From Chitinophagales bacterium (GTDB lineage Bacteria > Bacteroidota > Bacteroidia > Chitinophagales > LD1), in assembly GCA_016786765.1 (NCBI GenBank), contig JAEUUZ010000025.1, positions 1-64,000 on the forward strand: a DNA stretch of 64,000 nt, given 5' to 3'. Below, piece by piece: positions 27,028-33,570 of this stretch. Positions within the stretch are counted from its first letter, which is position 1; every line of letters begins with the position of its first letter. The notes under the pieces are model-generated. The model ran no database searches. It worked only from the letters and a program-made list of their open reading frames with translations, and had not been told where the DNA came from. A program made the position numbers and the translations under genes.

Positions 27028-27783
27028 TTAGTTTGCGGCTAATTCTTCTTTCACCCAATCATATCCCTTTTCTTCCATTTGCAAAGCCAACGATTTATCG
27101 CCTGTCTTCACAATTTTTCCGTCATACATAATATGCACAAAATCGGGTACGATGTAGTTCAACAAACGCTGATAGTGTGTAATCACTAAAAACGAATTTT
27201 CTTTGGTGCGCAACGAGTTCACGCCATTCGCTACAATTCGCAATGCATCAATATCCAAGCCTGAATCGGTTTCATCCAATATCGCCAACTTCGGATTCAA
27301 CATGGCCATTTGAAAAATCTCGTTTCGTTTTTTCTCTCCACCCGAAAACCCTTCGTTGATCGAACGCGATAAATAACTCTTATCCAATTCTACAATCTGA
27401 CGTTTCTCGTTCATCAACTGCAAAAACGATTTTGCATCTAATGGCTCTAATCCATCATGCTTGCGTTTCGCATTCACAGCGGCTTTCATAAAGTTGGTAG
27501 TTGTCACACCCGGAATTTCTACCGGATATTGAAACGCCAAAAATACACCGGCCAAAGCTCTTGCATCAGGCGTTAGTTCCAACAAATTCACTCCTTCAAA
27601 AAACACCTCTCCACTTTCTACTTCATATTCAGCTTTACCGGCTAAAACCGAAGCCAAGGTAGACTTACCGGTTCCATTCGGTCCCATAATCGCATGCACT
27701 TCACCGGCATTAATCGTCAACGAAAAATCTTTAAGAATTTTCTTTTCGCCTATTGCTACGTTTAGATTTCGTATTACTAACAT
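27028..27783 (-). CDS. sufC: Fe-S cluster assembly ATPase SufC
   Basis: The 251 residue ABC ATPase has Walker [10 protein letters not shown], the Q-loop in [11 protein letters not shown], the signature segment [14 protein letters not shown], Walker [12 protein letters not shown] and the SufC-specific [19 protein letters not shown]. It drives conformational change in the SufBCD complex. It is separated from sufB by a four-helix-bundle gene and AT-rich repeats, about 600 bases in all, which is unusual for suf operons. Confidence 0.96.
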   Translation of the reverse strand: MLVIRNLNVAIGEKKILKDFSLTINAGEVHAIMGPNGTGKSTLASVLAGKAEYEVESGEVFFEGVNLLELTPDARALAGVFLAFQYPVEIPGVTTTNFMKAAVNAKRKHDGLEPLDAKSFLQLMNEKRQIVELDKSYLSRSINEGFSGGEKKRNEIFQMAMLNPKLAILDETDSGLDIDALRIVANGVNSLRTKENSFLVITHYQRLLNYIVPDFVHIMYDGKIVKTGDKSLALQMEEKGYDWVKEELAAN

Positions 27784-27897
27784 CTACCTATTTATTTATG
27801 ATTTATGATTTTTTGATTTAAGATTTATCTCTATTTAAGATTTAGGATTTTTTGATTTAAGAATTAGTCCTCTTATTTTCAGTTTCTGTTTTTTGAT
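27784..27897. repeat. AT-rich degenerate repeat, GATTTAAGATTTA orientation
   Basis: The 114 bases between sufC and the four-helix-bundle gene are an array of decamer-like units, GATTTAAGATTTA, ATTTAAGATTTAGG and similar, with poly-T spacers. The same units occur in opposite orientation on the other side of the gene (28290-28382) and at 31348-31430. No gene or terminator is visible. Confidence 0.75.
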
Positions 27898-28263
27898 TTA
27901 AGATTTGCGGCTTTTTGCTCTTACTGTTTTGAGTGTTGCTGCAAAAATTTTCACCAATGCTGTATTCTCTTCTTTTATAATTTTCAATTTATGTTCTTCA
28001 ATAATCTTAGCTTCTTCTAAAAGTTCAAGCCAAAACAATGTTTCATCCGCCTCTTCCAACACCACGCTAATTTTATAACTAAAATCAGCATCCGATTTCG
28101 CCCGACAAGAAGCTCTGTAATTTGCACCAACAGAGCAACCCGACCTTATAATTTGTTTCCCTAATTCATAACCTACAATGGTCTTAGGAAAAGCATCTAC
28201 CAATATTACGATGCTAGTAGAAAACATCTTCGTACGTTCAAGTAATTCAAATTTATTCATCAT
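27898..28263 (-). CDS. Four-helix-bundle protein (S23 / TIGR02436 type)
   Basis: The 121 residue protein matches the small S23-like four-helix-bundle family: FELLERTKMFSTSIVILVDAFP, then YELGKQIIRSGCSVGANYRASCRAKS, DFSYKISVVLEEADETLFWLELLEEA and a final helix. These proteins were first noticed in intervening sequences of 23S rRNA genes and occur in many Bacteroidota; their job is unknown. Here the gene sits in the middle of the suf operon, in the same direction, bracketed by AT-rich repeats in inverted orientation. This points to insertion into the operon. Confidence 0.85.
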   Translation of the reverse strand: MMNKFELLERTKMFSTSIVILVDAFPKTIVGYELGKQIIRSGCSVGANYRASCRAKSDADFSYKISVVLEEADETLFWLELLEEAKIIEEHKLKIIKEENTALVKIFAATLKTVRAKSRKS

Positions 28264-28289
28264 TGGGGCTTATGCTGAACTAATTAATA

Positions 28290-28382
28290 GGTTATCTTCT
28301 CAAATCAAAAATCTTCCTTCTTAAATCTTAAATCCAAAAATCTTAAATCCTAAATCCTACCTCTTAAATCTTACATCATAAA
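28290..28382. repeat. AT-rich degenerate repeat, AAATCTTAAATC orientation
   Basis: These bases, just after the sufB stop, hold at least six units like CTTAAATCTTAAATCC and AAATCCTAAATCC. They are the reverse complement of the units at 27784-27897, so the four-helix-bundle gene lies between inverted arrays. Confidence 0.75.
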
Positions 28383-29828
28383 TCACCCCACACTGCCCTC
28401 AAGACTTATTCCTAATAGTTTCTGCGCCTCCACAGCAAACTCCATCGGCAATTGGCGAAACACTTCCTTACAATAGCCATTCACAATCATATTCACTGCT
28501 TCTTCTGTGCTCAAACCTCTTTGATTGCAATAGAACAACAAGTCCTCCCCTATTTTAGAAGTAGTTGCCTCGTGCTCTACATTTGCTGTTTTGTTTTTGA
28601 TATCCAAATACGGAAACGTATGCGCACCGCATTTATCGCCAATCAACAACGAATCGCACTGCGAGAAATTATACGCATTTTCAGCCGTTGCATTCACTTG
28701 CACCAAACCGCGATAAGCATTCTGCGATTTACCGGCAGAAATCCCCTTACTCACAATTCGGCTACGGGTATTTTTCCCGATGTGAATCATCTTCGTGCCT
28801 GTATCGGCTTGCTGAAAATTGTTGGTTACTGCCACCGAATAAAACTCGCCAATACTATTATCGCCTTTCAAAATACACGATGGATATTTCCACGTAATGG
28901 CCGAGCCCGTTTCCACTTGCGTCCAGCTTATCTTTGAATTATTCCCTTTGCACAAACCGCGCTTCGTCACAAAATTATAGATACCGCCTTTGCCCTCTTT
29001 ATCGCCCGGATACCAGTTCTGTACCGTAGAATACTTGATTTCCGCATTTTCCAGCGTTATCAACTCCACAACAGCCGCATGCAATTGGTTTTCATCGCGC
29101 TTCGGAGCTGTACAGCCCTCTAAGTAACTCACATACGAATTGTCATCAGCAATAATCAAGGTACGTTCAAACTGCCCCGTGTTCTCTGCATTAATTCTGA
29201 AATAAGTAGAGAGTTCCATCGGACAACGCACTCCCTTCGGAATGTAGACAAACGAACCATCCGAGAACACCGCAGCATTCAAAGCCGAGTAATAGTTATC
29301 ACGCACCGGCACCACCGATCCCAAGTATTGTTTCACCAATGCCGGATGATCTTGAATCGCCTCGGCAATCGAACAAAAAATAATGCCCTTCTCTTTCAAC
29401 GAAGATTTAAACGTAGTAAACACCGATTCCGAATCCATTACAAAATCCACCGCCACACCGGCCAATAGTTTTTGCTCCTCTTTCGGCAAGCCCAATTTAT
29501 CGTATACTTTCAAGATTTCCGGGTCCACCTCATCCAACGAATTCAACTTCGCCTTTTTCTTCGCCACCGCATAATAAATAATGTCTTGAAAATTAATCTC
29601 CGGAAAAGTCACATTCTGCCAAGTCGGCTGCTTCATTTTCAGCCAGTGGCGGTAAGCCTCCAAGCGCCAATTCAGCATCCATTCCGGCTCGTTCTTCTTG
29701 GCCGAAATAAAACGAACGGTATTTTCCGTCAACCCCTTCTCGGCAAACTCTTGCTCGATATCGGTTACGAAACCGTATTTATACTCGCCATCAATCTGTT
29801 GGGTTAATATTTCGTCTTGCTCAGCCAT
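28383..29828 (-). CDS. sufB: Fe-S cluster scaffold protein SufB
   Basis: The 481 residue protein carries the SufB landmarks: [24 protein letters not shown] at the N-terminus, [52 protein letters not shown], and [28 protein letters not shown] at the C-terminus. It is the first gene of the leftward suf operon and carries the scaffold site. The ATG at 29828 is preceded by about 40 bases of leader after a perfect -7 promoter element. Confidence 0.97.
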   Translation of the reverse strand: MAEQDEILTQQIDGEYKYGFVTDIEQEFAEKGLTENTVRFISAKKNEPEWMLNWRLEAYRHWLKMKQPTWQNVTFPEINFQDIIYYAVAKKKAKLNSLDEVDPEILKVYDKLGLPKEEQKLLAGVAVDFVMDSESVFTTFKSSLKEKGIIFCSIAEAIQDHPALVKQYLGSVVPVRDNYYSALNAAVFSDGSFVYIPKGVRCPMELSTYFRINAENTGQFERTLIIADDNSYVSYLEGCTAPKRDENQLHAAVVELITLENAEIKYSTVQNWYPGDKEGKGGIYNFVTKRGLCKGNNSKISWTQVETGSAITWKYPSCILKGDNSIGEFYSVAVTNNFQQADTGTKMIHIGKNTRSRIVSKGISAGKSQNAYRGLVQVNATAENAYNFSQCDSLLIGDKCGAHTFPYLDIKNKTANVEHEATTSKIGEDLLFYCNQRGLSTEEAVNMIVNGYCKEVFRQLPMEFAVEAQKLLGISLEGSVG

Positions 29829-29872
29829 GTATCGTTAACAGTCAAATTCCTTTAATGTTCGCTTCTAAACGG

Positions 29873-29880
29873 CAAATATA
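29873..29880 (-). promoter_or_regulatory. suf operon -7 promoter element (TATATTTG)
   Basis: On the minus strand the sequence reads TATATTTG, a perfect match to the Bacteroidota -7 consensus TAnnTTTG, 44 bases before the sufB ATG. The -33 region is covered by the palindrome at 29887-29905. Confidence 0.65.
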
Positions 29881-29886
29881 AGGTTT

Positions 29887-29905
29887 ATTTAGACATCGTC
29901 TAAAT
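29887..29905. promoter_or_regulatory. Palindromic operator over the suf promoter
   Basis: Two perfect 8-base arms, ATTTAGAC and GTCTAAAT, flank a 3-base spacer. The site lies 6 bases upstream of the -7 element and covers the -33 region, where a repressor would block RNA polymerase. A Rrf2-type (IscR/SufR-like) or iron-responsive DtxR/Fur-type regulator are the usual candidates for suf. The site does not match a consensus I can name, so the regulator is open. Confidence 0.6.
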
Positions 29906-30005
29906 TAGAAAAGCATTAATTTTAAGGCTATCCACTCCGAGTTGGTATCCTTGCCGAGGCGAAAATCGTAAATAGTTGCCTCTTAAATCAATACATGGCT
30001 TTGGG

Positions 30006-30080
30006 GCGTGATACCGCGCTTTCCGTTCCAATCTCTGCCGCTGGGAAGCCGCAGAGGATTTCCACTGCAATCGCGCACGC
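30006..30080 (-). repeat. Nested palindromic element, copy 1
   Basis: This is a 75-base element read on the minus strand: an outer GCGTG...CACGC pair, the conserved GCAGTGGAAATCC block, an inner hairpin (30033-30038 with 30051-30056, plus 3 bp beyond a C:C mismatch), and a closing block. Copies 2 (31269-31343) and 3 (35382-35455) share the frame but have a different inner stem that still pairs. A short open frame over this region (29900-30085) is not credible as a gene. The stretch 29906-30005 holds nothing I can name. Confidence 0.7.
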
Positions 30081-30124
30081 GGCATACTGCATAGATTGAT
30101 GTTTACGAATTATTTATAAGAGCC

Positions 30125-30150
30125 GTCACTGCGAGCATCAAAGCAATCGC
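30125..30150. repeat. REP-like interspersed repeat (GTCACTGCGAGCATC type)
   Basis: The segment GTCACTGCGAGCATC-AAAGCAATCGC closely resembles the widespread bacterial interspersed sequence of the form GTCATTGCGAG...GAAGCAATC. It lies immediately before the first hairpin repeat. Only one copy is seen in the window. Confidence 0.5.
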
Positions 30151-30154
30151 TGCA

Positions 30155-30180
30155 TTGGTTGGTGGCGGAACACCAACCAA
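30155..30180 (+). repeat. 26 bp hairpin repeat, copy a
   Basis: Ten-base arms TTGGTTGGTG and CACCAACCAA flank the loop GCGGAA. It is followed by AAGG, as are the other forward copies. Six copies (a-f) occur between 30155 and 33564. Confidence 0.85.
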
Positions 30181-30203
30181 AGGGACAAGCGCTGTCAAAC
30201 CGA

Positions 30204-30239
30204 TTATTTGCGCAAAACCCAAGTATAGTTTTTACAATT
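30204..30239 (-). pseudogene. Remnant of the 3' end of a lipoprotein gene
   Basis: On the minus strand this stretch translates as NCKNYTWVLRK followed by TAA. The intact lipoprotein gene at 31475-32011 ends in SYTNYTWVLRK-stop, so eight consecutive residues and the stop are shared. The remnant lies between hairpins a and b, and its 5' side ends exactly at hairpin b. It may be all that is left of a paralogous gene; alternatively the shared bases belong to the repeat itself. Confidence 0.5.
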
Positions 30240-30263
30240 GGTTGGTGGCGGAACACCTACCAA
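30238..30263 (+). repeat. 26 bp hairpin repeat, copy b
   Basis: The arms are TTGGTTGGTG and CACCTACCAA (one mismatch) around the loop GCGGAA, in the same orientation as copy a. It ends 30 bases past the stop of the leftward membrane-protein gene. Confidence 0.85.
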
Positions 30264-30293
30264 AGGAAAAGTAAGAAGAAGCAAAGACATTAA

Positions 30294-30872
30294 TTATAAA
30301 TCCTTGAATTTCCGGCTTGCAACATTGTAACTACAAGAATCCTTACTTGTTACAAAAATTATTGAATCGTATTTATCATAAACCTTAAGCGTACTATCAG
30401 AACCCCACAAATCGAAGAATACATCTTTATCAGCAAGCAATGTTCTACAGCTACCGGTATGAATAATAGTATTCTTAAACAAAAAATCATCTCTATATAT
30501 ATGAAAAACAGTGTTTGAAGATTTAATCTTGATACATTGAACATATGATCCAAAAAAACCTGGCGTATTAAATAAGTATTGAATAATAATAACCAAATAA
30601 AAAAACATGCATAATACCAATGAAAGGAATATGGAAAAGAATATAGCCCACCCCTTTGTTATTTTAAAACGAGATTGGGAGCTATCGTTCTTCATAAAAA
30701 AGCGATAAACTACCTTAAAGAATATTGCAATGATTAAAACATCATAAACAATTAATGCAATCAAAATGATAGAAAATAAGCTAGGGATAACTAAATATCG
30801 AACTTCCAGTAAAAACAACACAGCATGAAGCAATAATCCCAATATGATAAAGATTGTACGCCTCATTTTCAT
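30294..30872 (-). CDS. Membrane protein of unknown function
   Basis: The 192 residue protein has three hydrophobic segments in its first ~110 residues (about 5-25, 28-56 and 75-100), with a basic loop between the second and third, and then a soluble C-terminal domain of ~85 residues rich in beta strands (KSSNTVFHIYRDDFLF, FFDLWGSDSTLKVYDKYD). No family is recognised. Base composition is distinctly AT-rich with many ATA/AAT codons, unlike the flanking core genes. The gene is isolated between hairpins b and c, which are in inverted orientation, and looks like accessory cargo. Confidence 0.6.
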   Translation of the reverse strand: MKMRRTIFIILGLLLHAVLFLLEVRYLVIPSLFSIILIALIVYDVLIIAIFFKVVYRFFMKNDSSQSRFKITKGWAIFFSIFLSLVLCMFFYLVIIIQYLFNTPGFFGSYVQCIKIKSSNTVFHIYRDDFLFKNTIIHTGSCRTLLADKDVFFDLWGSDSTLKVYDKYDSIIFVTSKDSCSYNVASRKFKDL

Positions 30873-31154
30873 TGGATGATTTTAATATCGATAATACCTG
30901 CTTGTAGAAATGTTTTTCACGCTCGCTTTAATCTAAAATTAAACAAATTCCCTAACTAGCGCGAATGTTTTTCACTCGTTCTACCTTTTTCACATTTGAT
31001 AACGAGATACATAGCGACATAGTTTGTGACTTATATCAACTTAAAACCCATACCACATCCCAAAAGATGTCTCCATTTCCACTACCATTTTTAAATATAA
31101 TCCATATAATGCTTTATACAAACCCATTTATATTCAGTCATATTTCCCCTGTGT
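30873..31154. other. Gene-free stretch
   Basis: This AT-rich interval has only short open frames without coding character. The leftward gene's promoter should lie in its first 60 bases, but I see no clear TAnnTTTG. Nothing else is recognised. Confidence 0.5.
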
Positions 31155-31176
31155 TTGGTGTTCCGCCACCAACCAA
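31155..31176 (-). repeat. Hairpin repeat, copy c (inverted)
   Basis: The core TTGGTG-TTCCGC-CACCAA reads as the reverse complement of copies a and b, with the left arm shortened (TTTGGTG). The right side continues as ACCAATACTAACC, similar to the flank of copy e (ACCAACACTATAC). Confidence 0.75.
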
Positions 31177-31268
31177 TACTAACCAAAAAAGTTAAGAAAT
31201 GAATGGACGGTGATAACACCGACCATAAGTAAAGTGTCAGGTTAATTTATCAATGAAGCACAATGCCC

Positions 31269-31343
31269 GCGTGCGGGATGGCAGTGGAAATCCTTTGGCC
31301 ATTCCCATGGACAATGATTGCAACGTACAGCCCGATAACACGC
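31269..31343 (+). repeat. Nested palindromic element, copy 2
   Basis: It has the same 75-base length as copy 1, with outer GCGTG/CACGC, the shared GCAGTGGAAATCC block and an inner stem TTGGCCAT/ATGGACAA (one mismatch). The closing block ATTGCAACG-TACAGCCCGATAACACGC corresponds to copy 1's ATTGGAACG...GCGCGGTATCACGC. Confidence 0.7.
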
Positions 31344-31347
31344 TCAA

Positions 31348-31430
31348 ATTATAAATCATAAAGCTCAAATCACAAACTCCAAATCATAAATCCTCCCTTC
31401 TTAAATCGTAAATCAAAAAATCATACATCT
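31348..31430. repeat. AT-rich degenerate repeat, third array
   Basis: These bases are units such as AAATCATAAA, AAATCACAAAC, CTTAAATCGTAAATC, the same family as the two arrays in the suf operon. The array ends 6 bases before hairpin d. Confidence 0.65.
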
Positions 31431-31435
31431 TAATA

Positions 31436-31461
31436 TTGGTTGGTGACGGAACACCAACCAA
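31436..31461 (+). repeat. 26 bp hairpin repeat, copy d
   Basis: Perfect 10-base arms TTGGTTGGTG/CACCAACCAA enclose the loop ACGGAA. The hairpin ends 13 bases beyond the stop of the leftward lipoprotein gene. Confidence 0.85.
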
Positions 31462-31474
31462 AGTGGCAAATTCG

Positions 31475-32011
31475 TCATTTCCGCAGCACCCAAGTGTAGT
31501 TTGTATAACTGCTAGACGGAGATCCCTTTATAAATACGGTTGAATTTGGAAAATTAAGATAGTAAGCGATGTATGCACTATCGGTAACTGAACGAATATA
31601 ATAGGCACTATCGGTATTAAATACTTTCTCTAAAAAGAAAAGATTATCTGGCCGTTTTTCGCTTGTCTTCTCCTCAAACGCAATATAAGTACCTGCTCTT
31701 CCATTTCTATCCAAAACCCAATTTCCCAAATTATTGATGGTCATGTAATATTTCCCGCTTTCCGCTTCAATCAGTTTAATTTTTGCAATCTGACCAGTGC
31801 CCACCGCTAAACCATAAGGCGAAAAGCTAGCGCTCCCCGAAGTATTCGTATAAAAGTTCAAAGATTGATTGCTTGGTCCTATTGGTGAAAAAAGTGAGAT
31901 AGACCATTCACCGGCTAAAGAACTTTGTGCAGGTGCAGGTGTCTCTTTCTTGCACGACCAAAACGCAATAGCCAAAATAACAACAATAATACTTATATGC
32001 ATATGTTTCAT
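31475..32011 (-). CDS. Lipoprotein of unknown function
   Basis: The start is the ATG at 32011 (or 32002, three codons later), giving a lipoprotein signal MKHMHISIIVVILAIAFWSCKKE with the lipidated Cys after FWS. A longer frame from 32110 would begin inside hairpin e and is rejected. The ~160 residue mature domain (LAGEWSISLFSPIG, SGKYYMTINNLGNWVLDRNGRAG, YYIRSVTDSAYIAYYLN, ending NYTWVLRK) is beta-rich and recalls lipocalin-like or ricin-like lipoprotein domains of Bacteroidota, without firm assignment. The gene lies between hairpins d and e, which are inverted to each other. Confidence 0.65.
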   Translation of the reverse strand: MKHMHISIIVVILAIAFWSCKKETPAPAQSSLAGEWSISLFSPIGPSNQSLNFYTNTSGSASFSPYGLAVGTGQIAKIKLIEAESGKYYMTINNLGNWVLDRNGRAGTYIAFEEKTSEKRPDNLFFLEKVFNTDSAYYIRSVTDSAYIAYYLNFPNSTVFIKGSPSSSYTNYTWVLRK

Positions 32012-32088
32012 GGGCGAAAAACTTTTTATGCAATATAGTATTCCTTTTGAAATTGCAATAGCGTACAACATAAATGACAATTTCTCCT

Positions 32089-32114
32089 TTGGTTGGTGTT
32101 CCGCCACCAACCAA
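32089..32114 (-). repeat. 26 bp hairpin repeat, copy e (inverted)
   Basis: Perfect 10-base arms enclose the loop TTCCGC, the reverse complement of copy a. It lies 78 bases upstream of the lipoprotein start and closes an inverted pair with copy d. Confidence 0.85.
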
Positions 32115-32151
32115 CACTATACTCAAAGTTGATAGCATAATAAGAAAAAGA

Positions 32152-32185
32152 ATGGTTGGTGATACCACCCCAACTGTTCGGAAGA
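32152..32185 (+). repeat. Left terminal inverted repeat of the IS
   Basis: It begins ATGGTTGGTGAT and continues ACCACCCCAACTGTTCGG and then AAGA. The outer 12 bases match the right end except for two positions; the remaining 22 match perfectly. Confidence 0.8.
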
Positions 32186-32186
32186 C

Positions 32187-33356
32187 TTATGAAGAGTTGA
32201 AATTGAGAAAGTTGTCAACTTTTTTCGGGTCTCCTCCACACATTTTTACGAAATTTTTCACTAACTCTTTCTCTAGCTCCTGCACGAATTTCAGTTTCAT
32301 AATTTTATAACCATTCAAATTGTTTTTCTTTTTGTATACTAAAAGTAAAGTTGCAGCAATCAATGTAGCATACAACATTACTCTAATCCCATTTTCACTT
32401 CGATTAATTAAATGAGAGAAATTGAGCTCCTGTTTTAAAAATTTGAAGAACACTTCTATATCCCAGCGCTGTCTGTAAAGAGTAGTGATGCTTTCTGCAC
32501 TTAAATCATAAATATTTGACACAAAACATATCTGTTCATTAGTTGATTTCTGAACACATTTGATAAAGCGTATTGGATGCTTAGCTATTTTTGACCCCTC
32601 CGAAAACATATACACTACTGTATCTCTAATTATCAAAAGGGTACTTGTCTCTATGGGTTTGATAATACTATTTCCTGTTACTTCCTTTATCTTACTATTC
32701 GTATTGGCGCGAGTCACAAATGGAATCTTTTTTTCTGTTAAGGTGTCGTATGTTTTCCGAGAGTTAAGTCCCCTATCAAAAACATGAATACCTTTGTTTT
32801 TGTCTGGCTCAAATGAAAGAATAGTCTCTCTTAATGCAACGTTTTCGCTGTTGAAATTTTGCTCGGAATAAAATTTTGCTACAATAGGAAGATCGGAATA
32901 CCCAATCGTAAATTTGAGTTGGCGCATATGGTCTGCATCTCCACCTTTTAGGTGATACCCGACTTTTAATAACTTGCTTGACAATGCTACTATTGTAGAA
33001 TCAAACCGAATGATGGAAGGTGTCTTTTCGTGTAAAAGTTCACCATATATTTCCAAACAGCAGTGATATATTTTTTCAAAATATACTGGGTTTATTGTGC
33101 TTAATCTTTCACTGATTGAGCTGTAGCGAATTTGCTGTTTCTTCCTTCCCGCATTAAGTATATTAAACCCTATTGATTCATATGCGGATTCCATTGTGCG
33201 TAAACTATTATCCTTGTGCGAAAGAATACAGTGAAGAAGTAACTTGAAAACTAATTCGCCTTGAAGTTTTTTACTGTATCGATTAACTGCTGTATCATCA
33301 GCAAGTTCTGTTAAAAGAGACTCTGGAAGTAGCGATAATATTTTTGAGACATCCAT
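32187..33356 (-). CDS. IS4-family DDE transposase
   Basis: The start is the ATG at 33356 (MDVSKILSLLPESLLTEL), giving 389 residues; the upstream TTG frame adds nothing. The DDE residues are visible: first Asp in IIRFDSTIVALSSKLL, second Asp in IHVFDRGLNSRKTYDTL, and the Glu in the family YREK-type motif LYRQRWDIEVFFKFLKQEL (Y-x2-R-x3-E-x6-K). A basic N-terminal DNA-binding region precedes them. The gene appears intact, so the element may be active. It fills nearly the whole element. Confidence 0.92.
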   Translation of the reverse strand: MDVSKILSLLPESLLTELADDTAVNRYSKKLQGELVFKLLLHCILSHKDNSLRTMESAYESIGFNILNAGRKKQQIRYSSISERLSTINPVYFEKIYHCCLEIYGELLHEKTPSIIRFDSTIVALSSKLLKVGYHLKGGDADHMRQLKFTIGYSDLPIVAKFYSEQNFNSENVALRETILSFEPDKNKGIHVFDRGLNSRKTYDTLTEKKIPFVTRANTNSKIKEVTGNSIIKPIETSTLLIIRDTVVYMFSEGSKIAKHPIRFIKCVQKSTNEQICFVSNIYDLSAESITTLYRQRWDIEVFFKFLKQELNFSHLINRSENGIRVMLYATLIAATLLLVYKKKNNLNGYKIMKLKFVQELEKELVKNFVKMCGGDPKKVDNFLNFNSS

Positions 33357-33436
33357 GAAGCAAATCTTATCCAATAGATTCGCTCATGTGCAATTTTGAT
33401 TCCCTTAGTTATCCTGATTATCAAAAGTTTGTACTA

Positions 33437-33470
33437 TCTTCCGAACAGTTGGGGTGGTTTCACGAACCAT
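33437..33470 (-). repeat. Right terminal inverted repeat of the IS
   Basis: It is the reverse complement of the left end with two mismatches (positions 7 and 12 from the outer edge). It lies about 80 bases upstream of the transposase start. Confidence 0.8.
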
Positions 33471-33538
33471 GGAGTTGGAAAACCACCTCCGCCAGCGGAG
33501 GACAGGGAGCATTCTACTTCGTTTCAAAATTTAAAATT

Positions 33539-33564
33539 CTGGTTGGTGACGGAACACCAACCAG
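33539..33564 (+). repeat. 26 bp hairpin repeat, copy f
   Basis: The arms are CTGGTTGGTG and CACCAACCAG, loop ACGGAA. The outermost pair is C:G where the other copies have T:A, so pairing is kept by a double change. Confidence 0.85.
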
Positions 33565-33570
33565 CGGGGA

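Larger units (their letters stand above)
32152..33470. mobile_element. IS4-family insertion sequence
   Basis: The 1319 bp element contains one transposase gene on the minus strand and terminal inverted repeats of 34 bp (32152-32185 and 33437-33470) that differ at two positions; the inner 22 bases are identical. No direct target duplication is seen in the flanks (AAGAAAAAGA to the left, GGAGTTGGAA to the right). It lies within the repeat-rich island, between hairpins e and f. Confidence 0.85.

Noticed and set aside
29900-30085. A 61-codon open frame on the minus strand
   Set aside because: It is basic and low in hydrophobic pattern, and lies over palindromic element copy 1; it also overlaps the suf operator. 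No homologous or coding character.
32130-33490. Target-site duplication of the IS
   Set aside because: The bases outside the 34 bp ends (AAGAAAAAGA and GGAGTTGGAA) show no direct repeat; the outer similarity is inverted, not direct.
30155-33564. The regularly occurring hairpins as a CRISPR array
   Set aside because: Spacing is irregular (57 to over 1400 bases), orientation alternates, and spacers contain genes. No cas gene is present.
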